A stretch of 64,000 nucleotides of DNA from Serinus canaria (Eukaryota > Chordata > Aves > Passeriformes > Fringillidae), in assembly GCF_022539315.1 (NCBI RefSeq), contig NC_066342.1, positions 14,835,346 through 14,899,345 on the forward strand, read 5' to 3'. Under the pieces are notes generated by a model. The model was not told where the DNA came from. It saw only the letters and a program-made list of their open reading frames with translations, and did not search any database. A program made the position numbers and the translations under genes. Positions 54,908-64,000 of this stretch are shown here, in pieces. Numbering within the stretch: position 1 is the stretch's first letter; each line of letters opens with the position of its first letter.

Positions 54908-55675
54908 AGTTTCAAAGCATGAATTATCTATATCATATACTACACGGGATACCTGCAAGATTGTCACAAATGCTACCAAAAGCTTTACATGGAAAGAAAC
55001 CAAAGTTCCTCTTTTATTACACACACCCATGTCGCTAGTCACTGTTATAACCCATCAAAATTAAGTACCTGTATGCAAAATGGGAAGAAATACTGGATTG
55101 CAAGAAACTTAGGAACAAGTGGTAATAGTCGGGGAAGTAAATGTCCAAAAGGAGAGAGATGGATCTGTTTTACATTTGCCTTTAGAGGTATAGTCCAAGA
55201 TTTGGTAAAAGAACAGTTAACAAAAAAAAGGTAAAACCAGCACATCAGTCTAACTCTGTATTGGACCCAAATTATATGCTGAATCGTATTATAAGACTCC
55301 AAGCAGTTATAGAGACAATAACAAACAAAACTGCTCAGGCACTGGAATTAATATCAAGTCAACAAAGCCAAACAAAAATCATAGTGTATCAGGATAGGTT
55401 GGCTTTAGATTATTTATTGGGTAAAGAATGGGTTGTTTGTGGAAAGTTTAACATATCAGATTGTTGAAAATAGATGCCAATGGGGAGGTCATCTTGGAAA
55501 TAGCAAAAGATATCAGAAAAATAACTCAGGTACCAGTCCAAAAATGAGAATCAATATTAAAAAACTAGCTGTATTGGTGTCCAGGGCTGTCTATATGATG
55601 CTTTTATTCCAAATTTGCCCTGAACCAGGACAGCTGGGAAGAGGATGATAGAAAAAGCTAAGCATCTTCCTGGTT
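54908..55675 (+). pseudogene. env: ERV-C3 env, SU and TM remnant
   Basis: Frames 54989-55234 and 55261-55467 include HVASHCYNPSKLSTCMQNGK, SKCPKGERWICFTF, then the TM region: [35 protein letters not shown] and CGKFNISDC followed by a stop. A large part of SU is missing between about 55200 and 55255. The layout corresponds to ERV-C2 env. A membrane segment is not clearly readable after 55570. Confidence 0.85.
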
Positions 55676-55784
55676 TGTTATTTCTTCCTTGTTTGATAAC
55701 CTGTTTTATTCAGCTATCACCAGCATAGTCCAAAGCATACAAGTAGACAAGAAATATTACTCAAGCCAAATGATTTATGAAGAA

Positions 55785-55797
55785 TAAGAGGGGGGAT
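55785..55797 (+). promoter_or_regulatory. ERV-C3 polypurine tract
   Basis: AAGAGGGGGGAT directly precedes the 3' LTR start TGTAATAG, as in ERV-C2. Confidence 0.8.
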
Positions 55798-56384
55798 TGT
55801 AATAGATACTTATTATAATATTGGCTTTTTGCAAATATTAAAATGGATGCTATATGCATAATGTTAAAGTAGCTTTGCTATATAATTTTTATTTCTGTTG
55901 TTAACTCAAACTTAGAAATAGCTGATATAGTATGCTTGTGTTAAAATGCCTGCTTGGATGGGATAACATCCAATGAACATATGATGAGGACACCTGCTAC
56001 AGATATGCCAACTATCAGCACTCACTGTCTGAAGAAAGCATGGACCAAAGCCCAAAACTGGAGGTGATGATAAAAATGGACTAAAACCACAGCCAAGAAA
56101 CACATGCTCTAAAAAGGTGGACCCGAGGAGGAAATATGCTAAACAGTTCTTGGAACATGTATACTAGTTTGGGCAAAAGGTTAATATGCATAATTTTTTA
56201 TGAATATGTAACAGGCTGATACAATAGAAATGGTATATAAAGGGTGTTTCCAAAATAGCAGGTGTGCTCTTGGCTGAGTGCCAAGAAGCACCCTGCTGTA
56301 TATCATTGCTTTATTGTCTTTGTCTCCTATTGTCCTTTATTAAACTTTTAAATTTTTACAGGAGAGTGAACCTTGTTTTTCACA
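55798..56384 (+). repeat. ERV-C3 3' LTR
   Basis: It starts TGTAATAGATAC and ends GTTTTTCACA. TATA box GGTATATAAAGGGTG is near 56233, and TTTATTAAAC near 56337. It matches the 5' LTR at 40007 but lacks about 250 bases after gaggacac. Followed by the duplication caga. Confidence 0.88.
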
Positions 56385-56388
56385 CAGA

Positions 56389-56956
56389 CTCTGCACCAAC
56401 CTAACCCTTAATATAGCCAAGATTCCTACAGGCCCTCAGACATGGATTGAACGCAGTACTACCTCGGAATTAAGATTCCTGCAGTTGAAATTACAGGCAA
56501 TTCCAGTCCCCTTTGTTTCCTTAATCCCTGTTTTAACCCCAAGGTAGCTAATCCTTCTGCATTCTGGGTTATCATTCATTTTACATCATTTGCGTCATCT
56601 AGTCACCAGCCCGGCACCTAGCAGGGAGACTGAAACACAGTTAGAAAGACTCTGCAATCACTTCGCAGATTGGGTACTGTCCCATCCACGTCTCACACAC
56701 ACGTACACACACTCCCGGATTTTTCGTAATCCCCCTTTTTTACGATACACTCACCTGTCTAGGTTCTTTGTACACTGGTTTCGGGGTTGCCATGGTTTCT
56801 TAGTGAGTTTTACTTCTCTTTTTGTCCTTTTTATCCTACTGACTGAGGATTAACCAGTGGTTTCTTGTAGCAGCAGGGAAAGCCCGGGTGGGCCGCTGTA
56901 ATTTAAGAGGGACACCTCCCACCGGAGACACCTGGAGCCACGGAGACTGGAGGTAT
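56389..56956 (-). other. 5' leader of a minus-strand ERV
   Basis: This lies downstream (minus strand) of a tRNA-Gln primer site. No ORF with recognisable domains was found. The frame at 56590-56853 on the plus strand has no known match. The leader is cut by ERV-C3 at 56388 and would continue at 40002 leftward. Confidence 0.5.
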
Positions 56957-56974
56957 ATCTCAGTGGGACCTCCA
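56957..56974 (-). promoter_or_regulatory. Primer-binding site, tRNA-Gln
   Basis: The minus strand reads TGGAGGTCCCACTGAGAT, three bases after the LTR end. This is the classic tRNA-Gln primer complement with about one difference. Confidence 0.82.
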
Positions 56975-56977
56975 AAT

Positions 56978-58080
56978 TGTGCAAAACAGACTTCACTCTT
57001 TTGAATTTTTTAAAAGTTTAATAAAAGGATAAAAGAAGGACAATATTTCCAGCACTGGGGTGCTTTTGGCAAACAGCCAAAGAACGCAAAAATAGCTTAC
57101 AATCCTGTTCTCTATATACAGTTAAATTGCTGGGGTTACATGCATATTCATTAGCTTATATGTTATTCAAACATTCCTGAGAGCTTTTGATGTTGCAGGG
57201 AATTCTTGTGTTTAGGTTTCCCATCCTGACTTATTTGTATGACATGCTGAGATCAAGTTAATAAATTCTATTTCTTCCCATGGTTTCATCCCTGTTTCTG
57301 ATAAGAGGAGTTAACGAGTTCTTCCCCAGTCTCCTCTGTAGCCTTGATATTTTCTGAAAAATTCCTTTGCCAGGATTTTTCTCCTGAGAAGCTGAGAGGC
57401 CTCAGAAACAAAATGTAAAAAATAATTATCTGCTGCTGTGGAATGCAACAGATGCATCTTTGATTGGTCTCATATGGTTGTTTCTAATTAATGGCCAATC
57501 ACAGTCCAGCTGTTTCAGACTGTCTGGTCAGTCACAAGACTATCATTCCTTTCTATTCCTTTCAAGCCCTCTGATGAAATATTTTCTTCTATTCTTTTAG
57601 TATAGTTTTAATATATCATTTTCTTTTAATATAATATATATCATAAAATAATAAATCAGCCCTCTGACACATGGAGTCAGATCCTCGTCTCTTCCCTCTT
57701 CCTGAGACCCCTGTGAACACCACCACACTCCTCTGGTGCTCTGTTTTGTGTTACTGTTATCACTTGGAGAGGTCAGTCCACGGATGGCTTTACACTGTTT
57801 TCTTAGTTACACAGAAGCCTTTTCACATCTTCTGTTTTGCGAAGGTCTATAATATGTTCATCGCGCCACTATTTCAATAAGCTATACATAAAGATTATAT
57901 TAATTACACTACTATTTCTATAAACGATACAATACATACTTGAACTGATAGATTATGTTATATTACAAACAACTAAAAGGAGTTATAATTTGCACCATAT
58001 CTAAACACTTATGATCAATAACAACATGCAAAAGCCAATACATAAATGTGAAAGCCAATATTATATGGTCATTTTAAACA
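56978..58080 (-). repeat. 5' LTR of minus-strand ERV (ERV-C2 LTR family), interrupted
   Basis: LTR pieces are 56978-57336 and 57734-58080. They match the ERV-C2 LTR (15547-26202) block by block, including the intact LTR-D target aataagctatacat near 57880. With the primer site at its left it is a 5' LTR. A solo LTR is inserted at 57337. Confidence 0.87.
57337..57727 (+). repeat. 386-bp-family solo LTR, diverged copy (TSD ctcctc)
   Basis: It starts TGTAGCCTTGATAT and ends AACACCACCACA, with a perfect 6-bp duplication ctcctc (57331-57336 and 57728-57733). Same block order as 15567, including AATAATAAATCAGCC and ACATGGAGTCAG, but clearly more diverged. Confidence 0.9.
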
Positions 58081-58368
58081 TCCCCTTGGTGGTGGCTGGC
58101 ACCGGGCGATTGATTGGGTTCTTGAGACTGTCCAGGAGACAGATGAGTGGTGGACCAGGGGTGTTCGTGAGGAGTTCACAAGGAAGGACCACTGAAAATC
58201 TCACTGGTGAGTACAATGGCATCTTCGGAGAGTAAACCCAGGAGGGAACCCATGTAGGGTAGCACAGGTGAAACAAGGCACCCATGGAGGGTTGCAAACA
58301 TAAAGCCATTTTTTTTCCCAAAAGTTATTGAATTACAAGTTTAACCAGTTCTGGCAGAGGAGTGCTTT
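58081..58368. other. Leader-like or flanking segment, unassigned
   Basis: Lies between the minus-strand LTR and LTR-I. It starts with a ccttggtggtggctggc run. A pair of short frames (58011-58235 plus, 58061-58321 minus) has no known match. No gene is supported. Confidence 0.4.
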
Positions 58369-58969
58369 TGTTAGCTGCTTGTTATAATCACCTGTTAAGT
58401 ATCAGGTTGTTAGCCATATATGGTTGAGAATTCACTCTATTGTATTAGCATCACCCTGCTTGTGGCCAGGTGGGAGGATGGCATCCCCCCCCAGATGGTA
58501 GAGGGGAGGGGACCAGGAGTTGATATGCAGATAAGTTTACAGCCAAAATGCAGCGGGGCAAGCCCCCATTCCAAACGCAATTAATAAACCCCTAAACCAG
58601 TGAGCTAGTATGGAATTCAGAGATCAAAGTGGTCTCTAGACATCAGGGGTGAGGTGAGAAGCCAGCAGAGACTCTGAAAACCTTAATGGCCCCTCACTAC
58701 AACTTCAGAAGATGTTGGTTGGAGCCAGGACCCGAGACTGCCAACTCAAAATCGGGATCCAGGGGTGTGTAAACCCCCGCCTGCTCCCGTGAGGATGGAC
58801 CCCCAGCTCTGCCCCCTGGTGGACAAAGCTGCATTTGCCTCCTCCTCCGAGTCACTCCAGGGAGCTGCAACGGCGAACCCGCAGATCAGCCTGGCCTCCC
58901 AACCTTGAGCTGATCACTTTTAATAAAGGCATCAAAAAGGGAGAAATATCTCCTGCCCTGTTTATTTCA
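58369..58969 (+). repeat. LTR-I, plus copy
   Basis: It ends TAATAAAGGCATC (58922) and CCTGTTTATTTCA (58969), matching the LTR at 47566. The 5' end near TGTTAGCTGCTTG is uncertain. Decayed RT sequence begins about 20 bases later. Confidence 0.6.
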
Positions 58970-59009
58970 CTTCCTTGAATAATTTGTTAGTCATCTCCCT
59001 ACCCCTAGA

Positions 59010-60328
59010 GTGGACTTGATGCAAAAAATTGTGATAAAGAGGAATTGATTACTAAAAAACAAAAAGTTTGAAAAATTGGGACATATTTTGACTGCAGGGT
59101 TATGGTATATTGATCCAGAAAGAATATAAGAAATTTTGCAAGTACTATTACTCCAGAAAAAAAAAAAAATGGAGCAATGGCAATTTTTAGGGTTGGTGGA
59201 GTACTGCAGAGCATGGATTGAAGACTTTTCTATTGTGGCCAGATCTTTATATGACTTTTTAACCCAAGACAGTCTTTATGTTGTGGTATGGATACCAGAA
59301 GGAAAGCAAAGCTTTAGAAAATTAAAAGACAAATTGGTTTATGACCCAGTCTTAGTTCTTCTCGACTCAGAAAAGAAATTTGAGTTATAGGTGGATGTTA
59401 AACAGGGCTGTGCTAAAGGAATTTTGGTACAAGAGCATGGGGGAACAGGCCCACCTGTTGCTTATTTTGCTAAGCTGTTAGACCCACTGGGCAGAAGCTG
59501 GCCTCATTGTCTGCAGAACTGCGCAGCCACAGTCTTGATGGTAACTGAGGCCTGAAAACTGATAATGGGAGGAGTAAGAGCCTGAATAAGAGATGCGGGA
59601 CTCCAGGCGGCTCTTTCAAAAGGCAGTTTATTACATCCAAGACGTTACAGAAGTCCAGGGTTGTGGGTGACAGAGCCTGTGCCTACAGCTGTCAGCTCCA
59701 GCTGCCGGCAGGCCTGGAGACCCCTTAATTTTGGTTACAATGCATTATATACTTTTCTTTGCTGAGCATCTTAATACAGAAGAACTAATCTATAACTTTA
59801 CTTTTACCTATAGCCTATCATAACTACTATAATTACCATATTCATGTTACTAATCTCCAATCACTAAAAGTTAGTACGTTACAGTTTAAACTAGAAGTAG
59901 TTTTTCAGTTTTCTTGGAGGGGAAAATTCTGAGACCTTTTTTCTACTTGCAACATCAGCAGTCTTGTTTGCCTGTGCTATCTTTCTGCTTGGTAAAAACA
60001 TCTTCTTGTTTGAGGTGGGTTTATCCTTTGCTCTAAGTCATAAAAACCCCTTCTAAATAACATACCCTTTGCCTTCTTGGTTATCCAGTAAGACTGGCTC
60101 AGCAATTCTTTTCTTCTATATCAAAAATTGCTTTCATTTCTATTCCTTCTTCAGATTCTACATTCAAAAATCTTTCTGCCAAACATACATATCTGTGAGA
60201 CTTTCTTGGTAAACTTTCATCCTTCCCAACAGGGAGGATATCTGATTGTTAAAGTTTCGCATCAGGGTAAAGCTTTGTTGACTGAAAGAGCCTCTAAGTG
60301 GATGACCAGCACTTGGTTATTACAATAT
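59010..60328 (+). pseudogene. pol: ERV-D RT thumb and connection (split by LTR-O)
   Basis: ILTAGLWYIDPER, then WQFLGLVEYCRAWIEDFSIV (59171) and SEKKFEL, VAYFAKLLDPLGRSWPHC (59455). After LTR-O the frame resumes with GGYLIVKVSHQGKALLTER and WLLQY (60232-60328). The catalytic palm is absent. Confidence 0.8.
59573..60231 (-). repeat. LTR-O, solo LTR in ERV-D pol (TSD gggagg)
   Basis: A perfect 6-bp duplication gggagg flanks it (59567-59572 and 60232-60237). The coding frame joins correctly across it (KLIMGG to YLIVKV). The minus strand has GTAATAAACTGCC (near 59625). The left end reads AGTAAGAGCC where TG is expected, probably a mutation. Confidence 0.8.
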
Positions 60329-61043
60329 TGTGAGAAACAAGGCTCACTCTTTAAAATTTTGAAAGTTTAATAAGGGATAAAAGGAACAGCATTCAGCAGT
60401 GGGGTGCCCGGCAAACTGCCAGAAGCACACCAGTTAGTTATAAAAACTTTCCTTATATACTTTTTCATTGCACTGATCAGATGCATATTCATGAAGATTT
60501 TACATATTCAAACATTCCTTTGAGTTCTTTTACACATTCCAGGAATTCTCTAGCTTTGTTCGACCCTTGACCTGCCATGCAATAGTGTAGATTTGATTTT
60601 TGGGAGTAGTGTATGCCATTTCCTCACAACTACAAATGACAAACGGGGAATTATTGATAGCCCCAGGGTCAGTGGTAGAAGTCTTTTTCACATCCTTTCT
60701 TTCCATGTTATCTGTGTGGTTCCTTCAATGTTATCTAATCATACAGTTTTGGCTATATCCACAAAGTTATTTAAGTCACTATTGTCAGTTAGTTACAAAA
60801 ATAAAAGCATCCTGCAAAAGTTAACCTAGTCTCTATTTTACTATTTTGCAAAAGCTTAAACTGCAATATATGTTTATCACATGGCCAGGGCACTGGCCAC
60901 AAAAGCTGACAAATTATACTGTATCAAAACCAGTTAAAAAGTGATTACAAACTGTACTACATCGTAACTGTTGTGATTAATAATAATTTGCGAAAGCCAA
61001 TACACAACAGTGGAAGCCAACAGCTACATAGTTATTTATAACA
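60329..61043 (-). repeat. Solo LTR of the ERV-C2 LTR family
   Basis: It starts TGTGAGAAACAAGG and ends TTTATAACA. Flanks atat (60325-60328) and gtat (61044-61047) are a 4-bp duplication with one change. Blocks such as gtttaataa and gcaaaagccaatacaca type sequence match the LTR at 56978. Confidence 0.78.
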
Positions 61044-61919
61044 GTATGAATCTTGTTTAATGGAACAGGAGGATTTAGAATTGAAAAGCATGGAAGGGTT
61101 TAACCCAGCCTCTGTCAACGGCCCTGAAGAGGAGGGCCAAGAAGAAACCTATGACTGCATTCAAGTGATAGATCTCCAGACCCAAGGTAGAGAAGATTAA
61201 TGAGACACTCCCAGGCCTGAGGGAGAAAATGTGTTTATTGATGGGTCTTCAAGAGTAGTAGAAGGGAAGTGATTTGCGGGATATGCTATCGCTAATGGAA
61301 GGGAATTAAAGGAAAGTGGAAGGTTGTCATGGTGGGGGGAGATGGAGATACGTGCAGCAGAGAGAATTTTAATGGCATGCATACGTCCTATAAAGGTTAT
61401 TCACAAGACTATGAGTGTGAACCTGAGTGGCTATGATTGCTTACCACCCAGCTCACTGACCAATAGTTGCCTGCTTATGTTTTCATCAGGGATTGGCTGT
61501 CTGTAGCCGAACCCCTCCTCCTCTTATGCAGCATGCAGTCCAGCTGTATGCCATCATAGGAGGTTGCCACTGACATGATCAGCTCAGACAGTGCAGCTGT
61601 ATGTGCTTGTGAGAGCCTATGACTTATATCAGGACAAGATAGTGGATATTTTTACTGATTCTAAATATACATATGGGGTGATACATGCATTTGGAAAATT
61701 ATAGGAAGAAAAAGGTTTATTAACCTGCAGGGGAAAAATGTTAGTTCATGAGAGCCTAATTTCTCACCTATTAGAGGTGGTCAATTTACCAAAAAGGGTG
61801 GCAATAATGCGCGTTAAGGGACACCAGGCAGGGTACTCAAAGGAGGCATTGGGTAACCAACTGGCTGATGAAGAAGCTCAGAAAGCTGCATTGTTGCCCA
61901 AAATCTCTAAGATGCTCCC
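61044..61919 (+). pseudogene. pol: ERV-D RNase H
   Basis: ENVFIDGSSRVVEGK (61220), IFTDSKYTYGVIHAFGKL (61648) and MRVKGHQAGYSKEALGNQLA (61807) outline the domain with its Asp residues. Between 61320 and 61620 the frame is disrupted. A solo LTR follows directly at 61920. Confidence 0.8.
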
Positions 61920-62305
61920 TGTTACCTCGTTCACTGGGTTCCCAGGATGAGGGAAGAGACGAGAAAGTTGACTCCATGTATCAGAAGGCTTGATTTATTA
62001 TTATATGATATATAATATATAAAGACTATACTAAAAGAATAGAAGAAAGGATTTCACTAGAAGGCTAAGCTAAGAATAGAATAGGAATAGAATAACAAAG
62101 GTCTCCCAGACCGAGACCGGCCGGACAGGTGAACTGTGATTGGCTCTTAATTGGAAACATCCTGAGGAGGCCAATCACAGACCTCCCCTGTTGCATTCCA
62201 CAGCAGCAGATAAGAATTGTTTACAGTTTGTTCCTGAGGCCTCTCAGCTTCCCAGGAGGGGAAAAATCCTAAGGAAAGGATTTTTCATAAAACATGTCGG
62301 TGACA
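61920..62305 (-). repeat. 386-bp-family solo LTR, reverse copy (TSD gctccc)
   Basis: It is the reverse complement of the copy at 15567, from TGTTACCTCG to GTCGGTGACA. A perfect 6-bp duplication gctccc flanks it (61914-61919 and 62306-62311). It separates RNase H from integrase of ERV-D. Confidence 0.92.
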
Positions 62306-62311
62306 GCTCCC

Positions 62312-63330
62312 AGTAACCCCACTGTTGCCAGAAAAACTGTCTTTTCCACCAGAGGAGCTTGAGATAATTAAAAAGAGTGTGACAAAGGAAAGAGGAGATA
62401 ATTGGTTTACAAGAAATAATAAACAGTGGATACCAAAAGCTCTGGCTTTACAGATATTAAAACAACTTCATGAAAGGGGTCATTGCGGGTCTCGAGAACT
62501 GGCAGAGGCCTTCCTCAAAATAGATGCTACTGTGAGTCTTTTTACTTTGGCAAAGTGAGCTATTGAGGGCTGTTTGATTTATGTTAAAACCAATAAGAGG
62601 ATGACAAAGAAAACTGCCAGGGAATGGAGGCCTTGGGCTGTACGCCCCTTCCAAAGATACCAGGCTGATTTTACCAAAATACCCCAAGTGTCAAAGTTTA
62701 AATATCTTCTGGTAATAGTATGTCAGCTAGCAGGGTGACCAGAAGCATTTCCAGCTGTTTCAGCAACTACAGGATCAGTTATTAAAGTATTTTTAGAACA
62801 AATAATTCCAAGATATGGGATTGTAGAAGCAATAGTCTCAGAATAAGGAAAGTCATTTTACAGGCAAAATCCTTCAAGGGGTTATGACGGCTTTAGGAAT
62901 ACAATGGAACTTCCATACCCCGTGGCACCTCCAGAGTTTGGGCGGGCTTGAAAAGATGAATAGAGAAATAAAAAAACACCTCCTGAACCTGGTGATAGAA
63001 ACTAAGATGCCATGAGTACAGCTTTTGCCAGTGGCTTTAGCAACAATAAGGGGAGATATTCAATTATCTCCATTTGAATTGATGTTTGGAATTGCTTACT
63101 CTTGTAATTGTCAACCTAGCGTGGAGGGGTAGAAATAAGTGATGTATATTAAAAACAATATGTGTCCAGAATACTCTTGTGAAATCTCTTTGACAGGAAG
63201 CTCAGCGGGCACGGACCCTGCCTTTGGTATTTGCTGTTTGAAACATCCAACCAGGAGATTGGGTCCTAGTTAAGGAGTGGAAAGAAGCACCCCTGGTGGT
63301 GAAGTGGCGTGGACCTTTCTAAGTGTCACT
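62312..63330 (+). pseudogene. pol: ERV-D integrase
   Basis: LHERGHCGSRELAEAF has the zinc-finger histidines (62467). YQADFTKIPQVSKFKYLLV (near 62660) carries the first Asp. IIPRYGIVEAIVSE then meets a stop where the second Asp is expected (near 62845). The C-terminal domain has QPGDWVLVKEWK (near 63250). Many stops are present, and the catalytic triad is lost. Confidence 0.82.
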
Positions 63331-63609
63331 GACCACAGAAACAGCCATCAAGACAGCTGAACATGGGTGTACCCATCACATTCGGGTCAAGGTCTCTGAA
63401 GCCCCAGAGATTTGGACATCTCAGCTGGAGGAGAAGGATGGGAAGCCACAACTGACACACCACAGGAGTGGACTGGAGAAGCAGCCAGTGCGTCAACATC
63501 GGGGGAAGCTCATGTGCCTACCCACAGACTGTCTGCTGAAATAGTCTGTATGGGCATCCCTCCTTTCAGATCTCCAGTCATTGGGGGGCTGATCCTCAAC
63601 TGTTATTGT

Positions 63610-64000
63610 TTTCTTTATGCTAAGCTGTTTCTGTGCCTTCACTCATCACAGGTGGTGCAGAAGACAATGTGAAAATTATAGAAGAAAATTAGATTACACC
63701 ATTAGAATGTTTTTCTTAATAATCTTGCCTTTATATTGTCAGTTAGGCTTGGGCCAGAGGTGGAAGAATAATTTTTTTAGTCCTAGGAGAAGTAGCAAAA
63801 ACCTTTAACCTTCGCAATTGTTGTGTCTGCGGAGCGACAGGAAGATCTGACAACTGGCCATGGGTGGCCAACATGCCTATCTCAAGTTACCTCCAAACTG
63901 GTCAGGGATATGTTATGTAGGGTATATTAGACCGTTGTTCTTTTTGCTACCACAACTTCAGGGAAATCACTTAGGAATCAAGGTATATGATGATCCAATT
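63610..64000 (+). pseudogene. env: ERV-D env start, cut by window end
   Basis: The frame 63617-63808 includes CRRQCENYRRKLDY and a hydrophobic signal segment MFFLIILPLYCQLGLG. Then NLRNCCVCGATGRSDNWPWV (near 63808) parallels the NCWVCGGAV and EEWPWKG motif of ERV-C2 env. A stop is present near 63918. Confidence 0.72.

Larger units (their letters stand above)
58990..64000 (+). mobile_element. ERV-D, decayed class I pol-env, runs off the window
   Basis: RT connection, RNase H, integrase and env follow on the plus strand, split by LTR-O (59573), an LTR at 60329 and a solo LTR at 61920. RT fingers and palm, and everything upstream, are missing. Sequence is more diverged from ERV-B and ERV-C than these are from each other. 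Stops are frequent, so this is an old copy. Confidence 0.82.

Overview
This window is vertebrate, almost certainly avian, genomic DNA made nearly entirely of interspersed repeats. CR1-type LINE sequence, many endogenous retroviruses (ERVs) and their LTRs are recognisable. I found no intact host gene, no tRNA or rRNA gene and no CRISPR array. CR1 together with these ERV and LTR types points to a bird. The short LTRs that end in an ATGGAGTCA-type U5 suggest a songbird. The extreme ERV density and lack of genes would fit a W chromosome or pericentromeric heterochromatin, but that is inference. A 500-N assembly gap lies at 44956-45455. Labels such as ERV-A and LTR-D are mine, not database names. 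Layout by region: 1-890 is an error-rich CR1 copy. 891-9842 is a broken class I (gamma-like) provirus, ERV-C1 (+), interrupted by a CR1 (2058-3868) and by a block of LTRs (6017-8296). 9843-15546 is a patchwork of LTRs, a degenerate tandem repeat and a small promoter-like unique segment. 15547-26202 is one LTR, the 3' LTR of the minus-strand provirus ERV-C2. It was hit by a 386-bp solo LTR and by a second LTR (LTR-D). LTR-D was itself hit by a nearly complete class II (betaretrovirus-like) provirus, ERV-A (16938-25812, minus). 26203-38329 is the rest of ERV-C2 (minus: env, an extra ORF called ORF-X, integrase, RNase H, RT, gag-like end). Its env is split by the provirus ERV-B1 (27866-32833, plus, 4-bp duplication atac), which carries two further nested LTRs. 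38460-39377 holds two more LTRs. 40007-56384 is a 16.4-kb provirus, ERV-C3 (+), with a 4-bp duplication caga. It is swollen by class II LTRs, a second LTR plus primer site, the gap, a minus-strand ERV-B2 (45456-49427) and a class III-like LTR. 56389-58080 is the leader, tRNA-Gln-type primer site and LTR of a minus-strand element, with a solo LTR inside. 58990-64000 is a decayed plus-strand pol-env (ERV-D) with three inserted LTRs. All proviral coding regions carry stops or frameshifts, or lack parts. None appears able to make a complete virus. Several domains remain readable: ERV-A pro, RT, integrase and transmembrane Env, and ERV-C2 integrase. The clearest biology is layered insertion history, readable from target-site duplications: 4 bp for gamma-like elements, 5 bp for LTR-D, LTR-E and LTR-Q, and 6 bp for class II. 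The most interesting possible novelty is ORF-X, a conserved reading frame between pol and env in two ERV-C copies. A Cys-containing ORF upstream of gag recurs in three elements.
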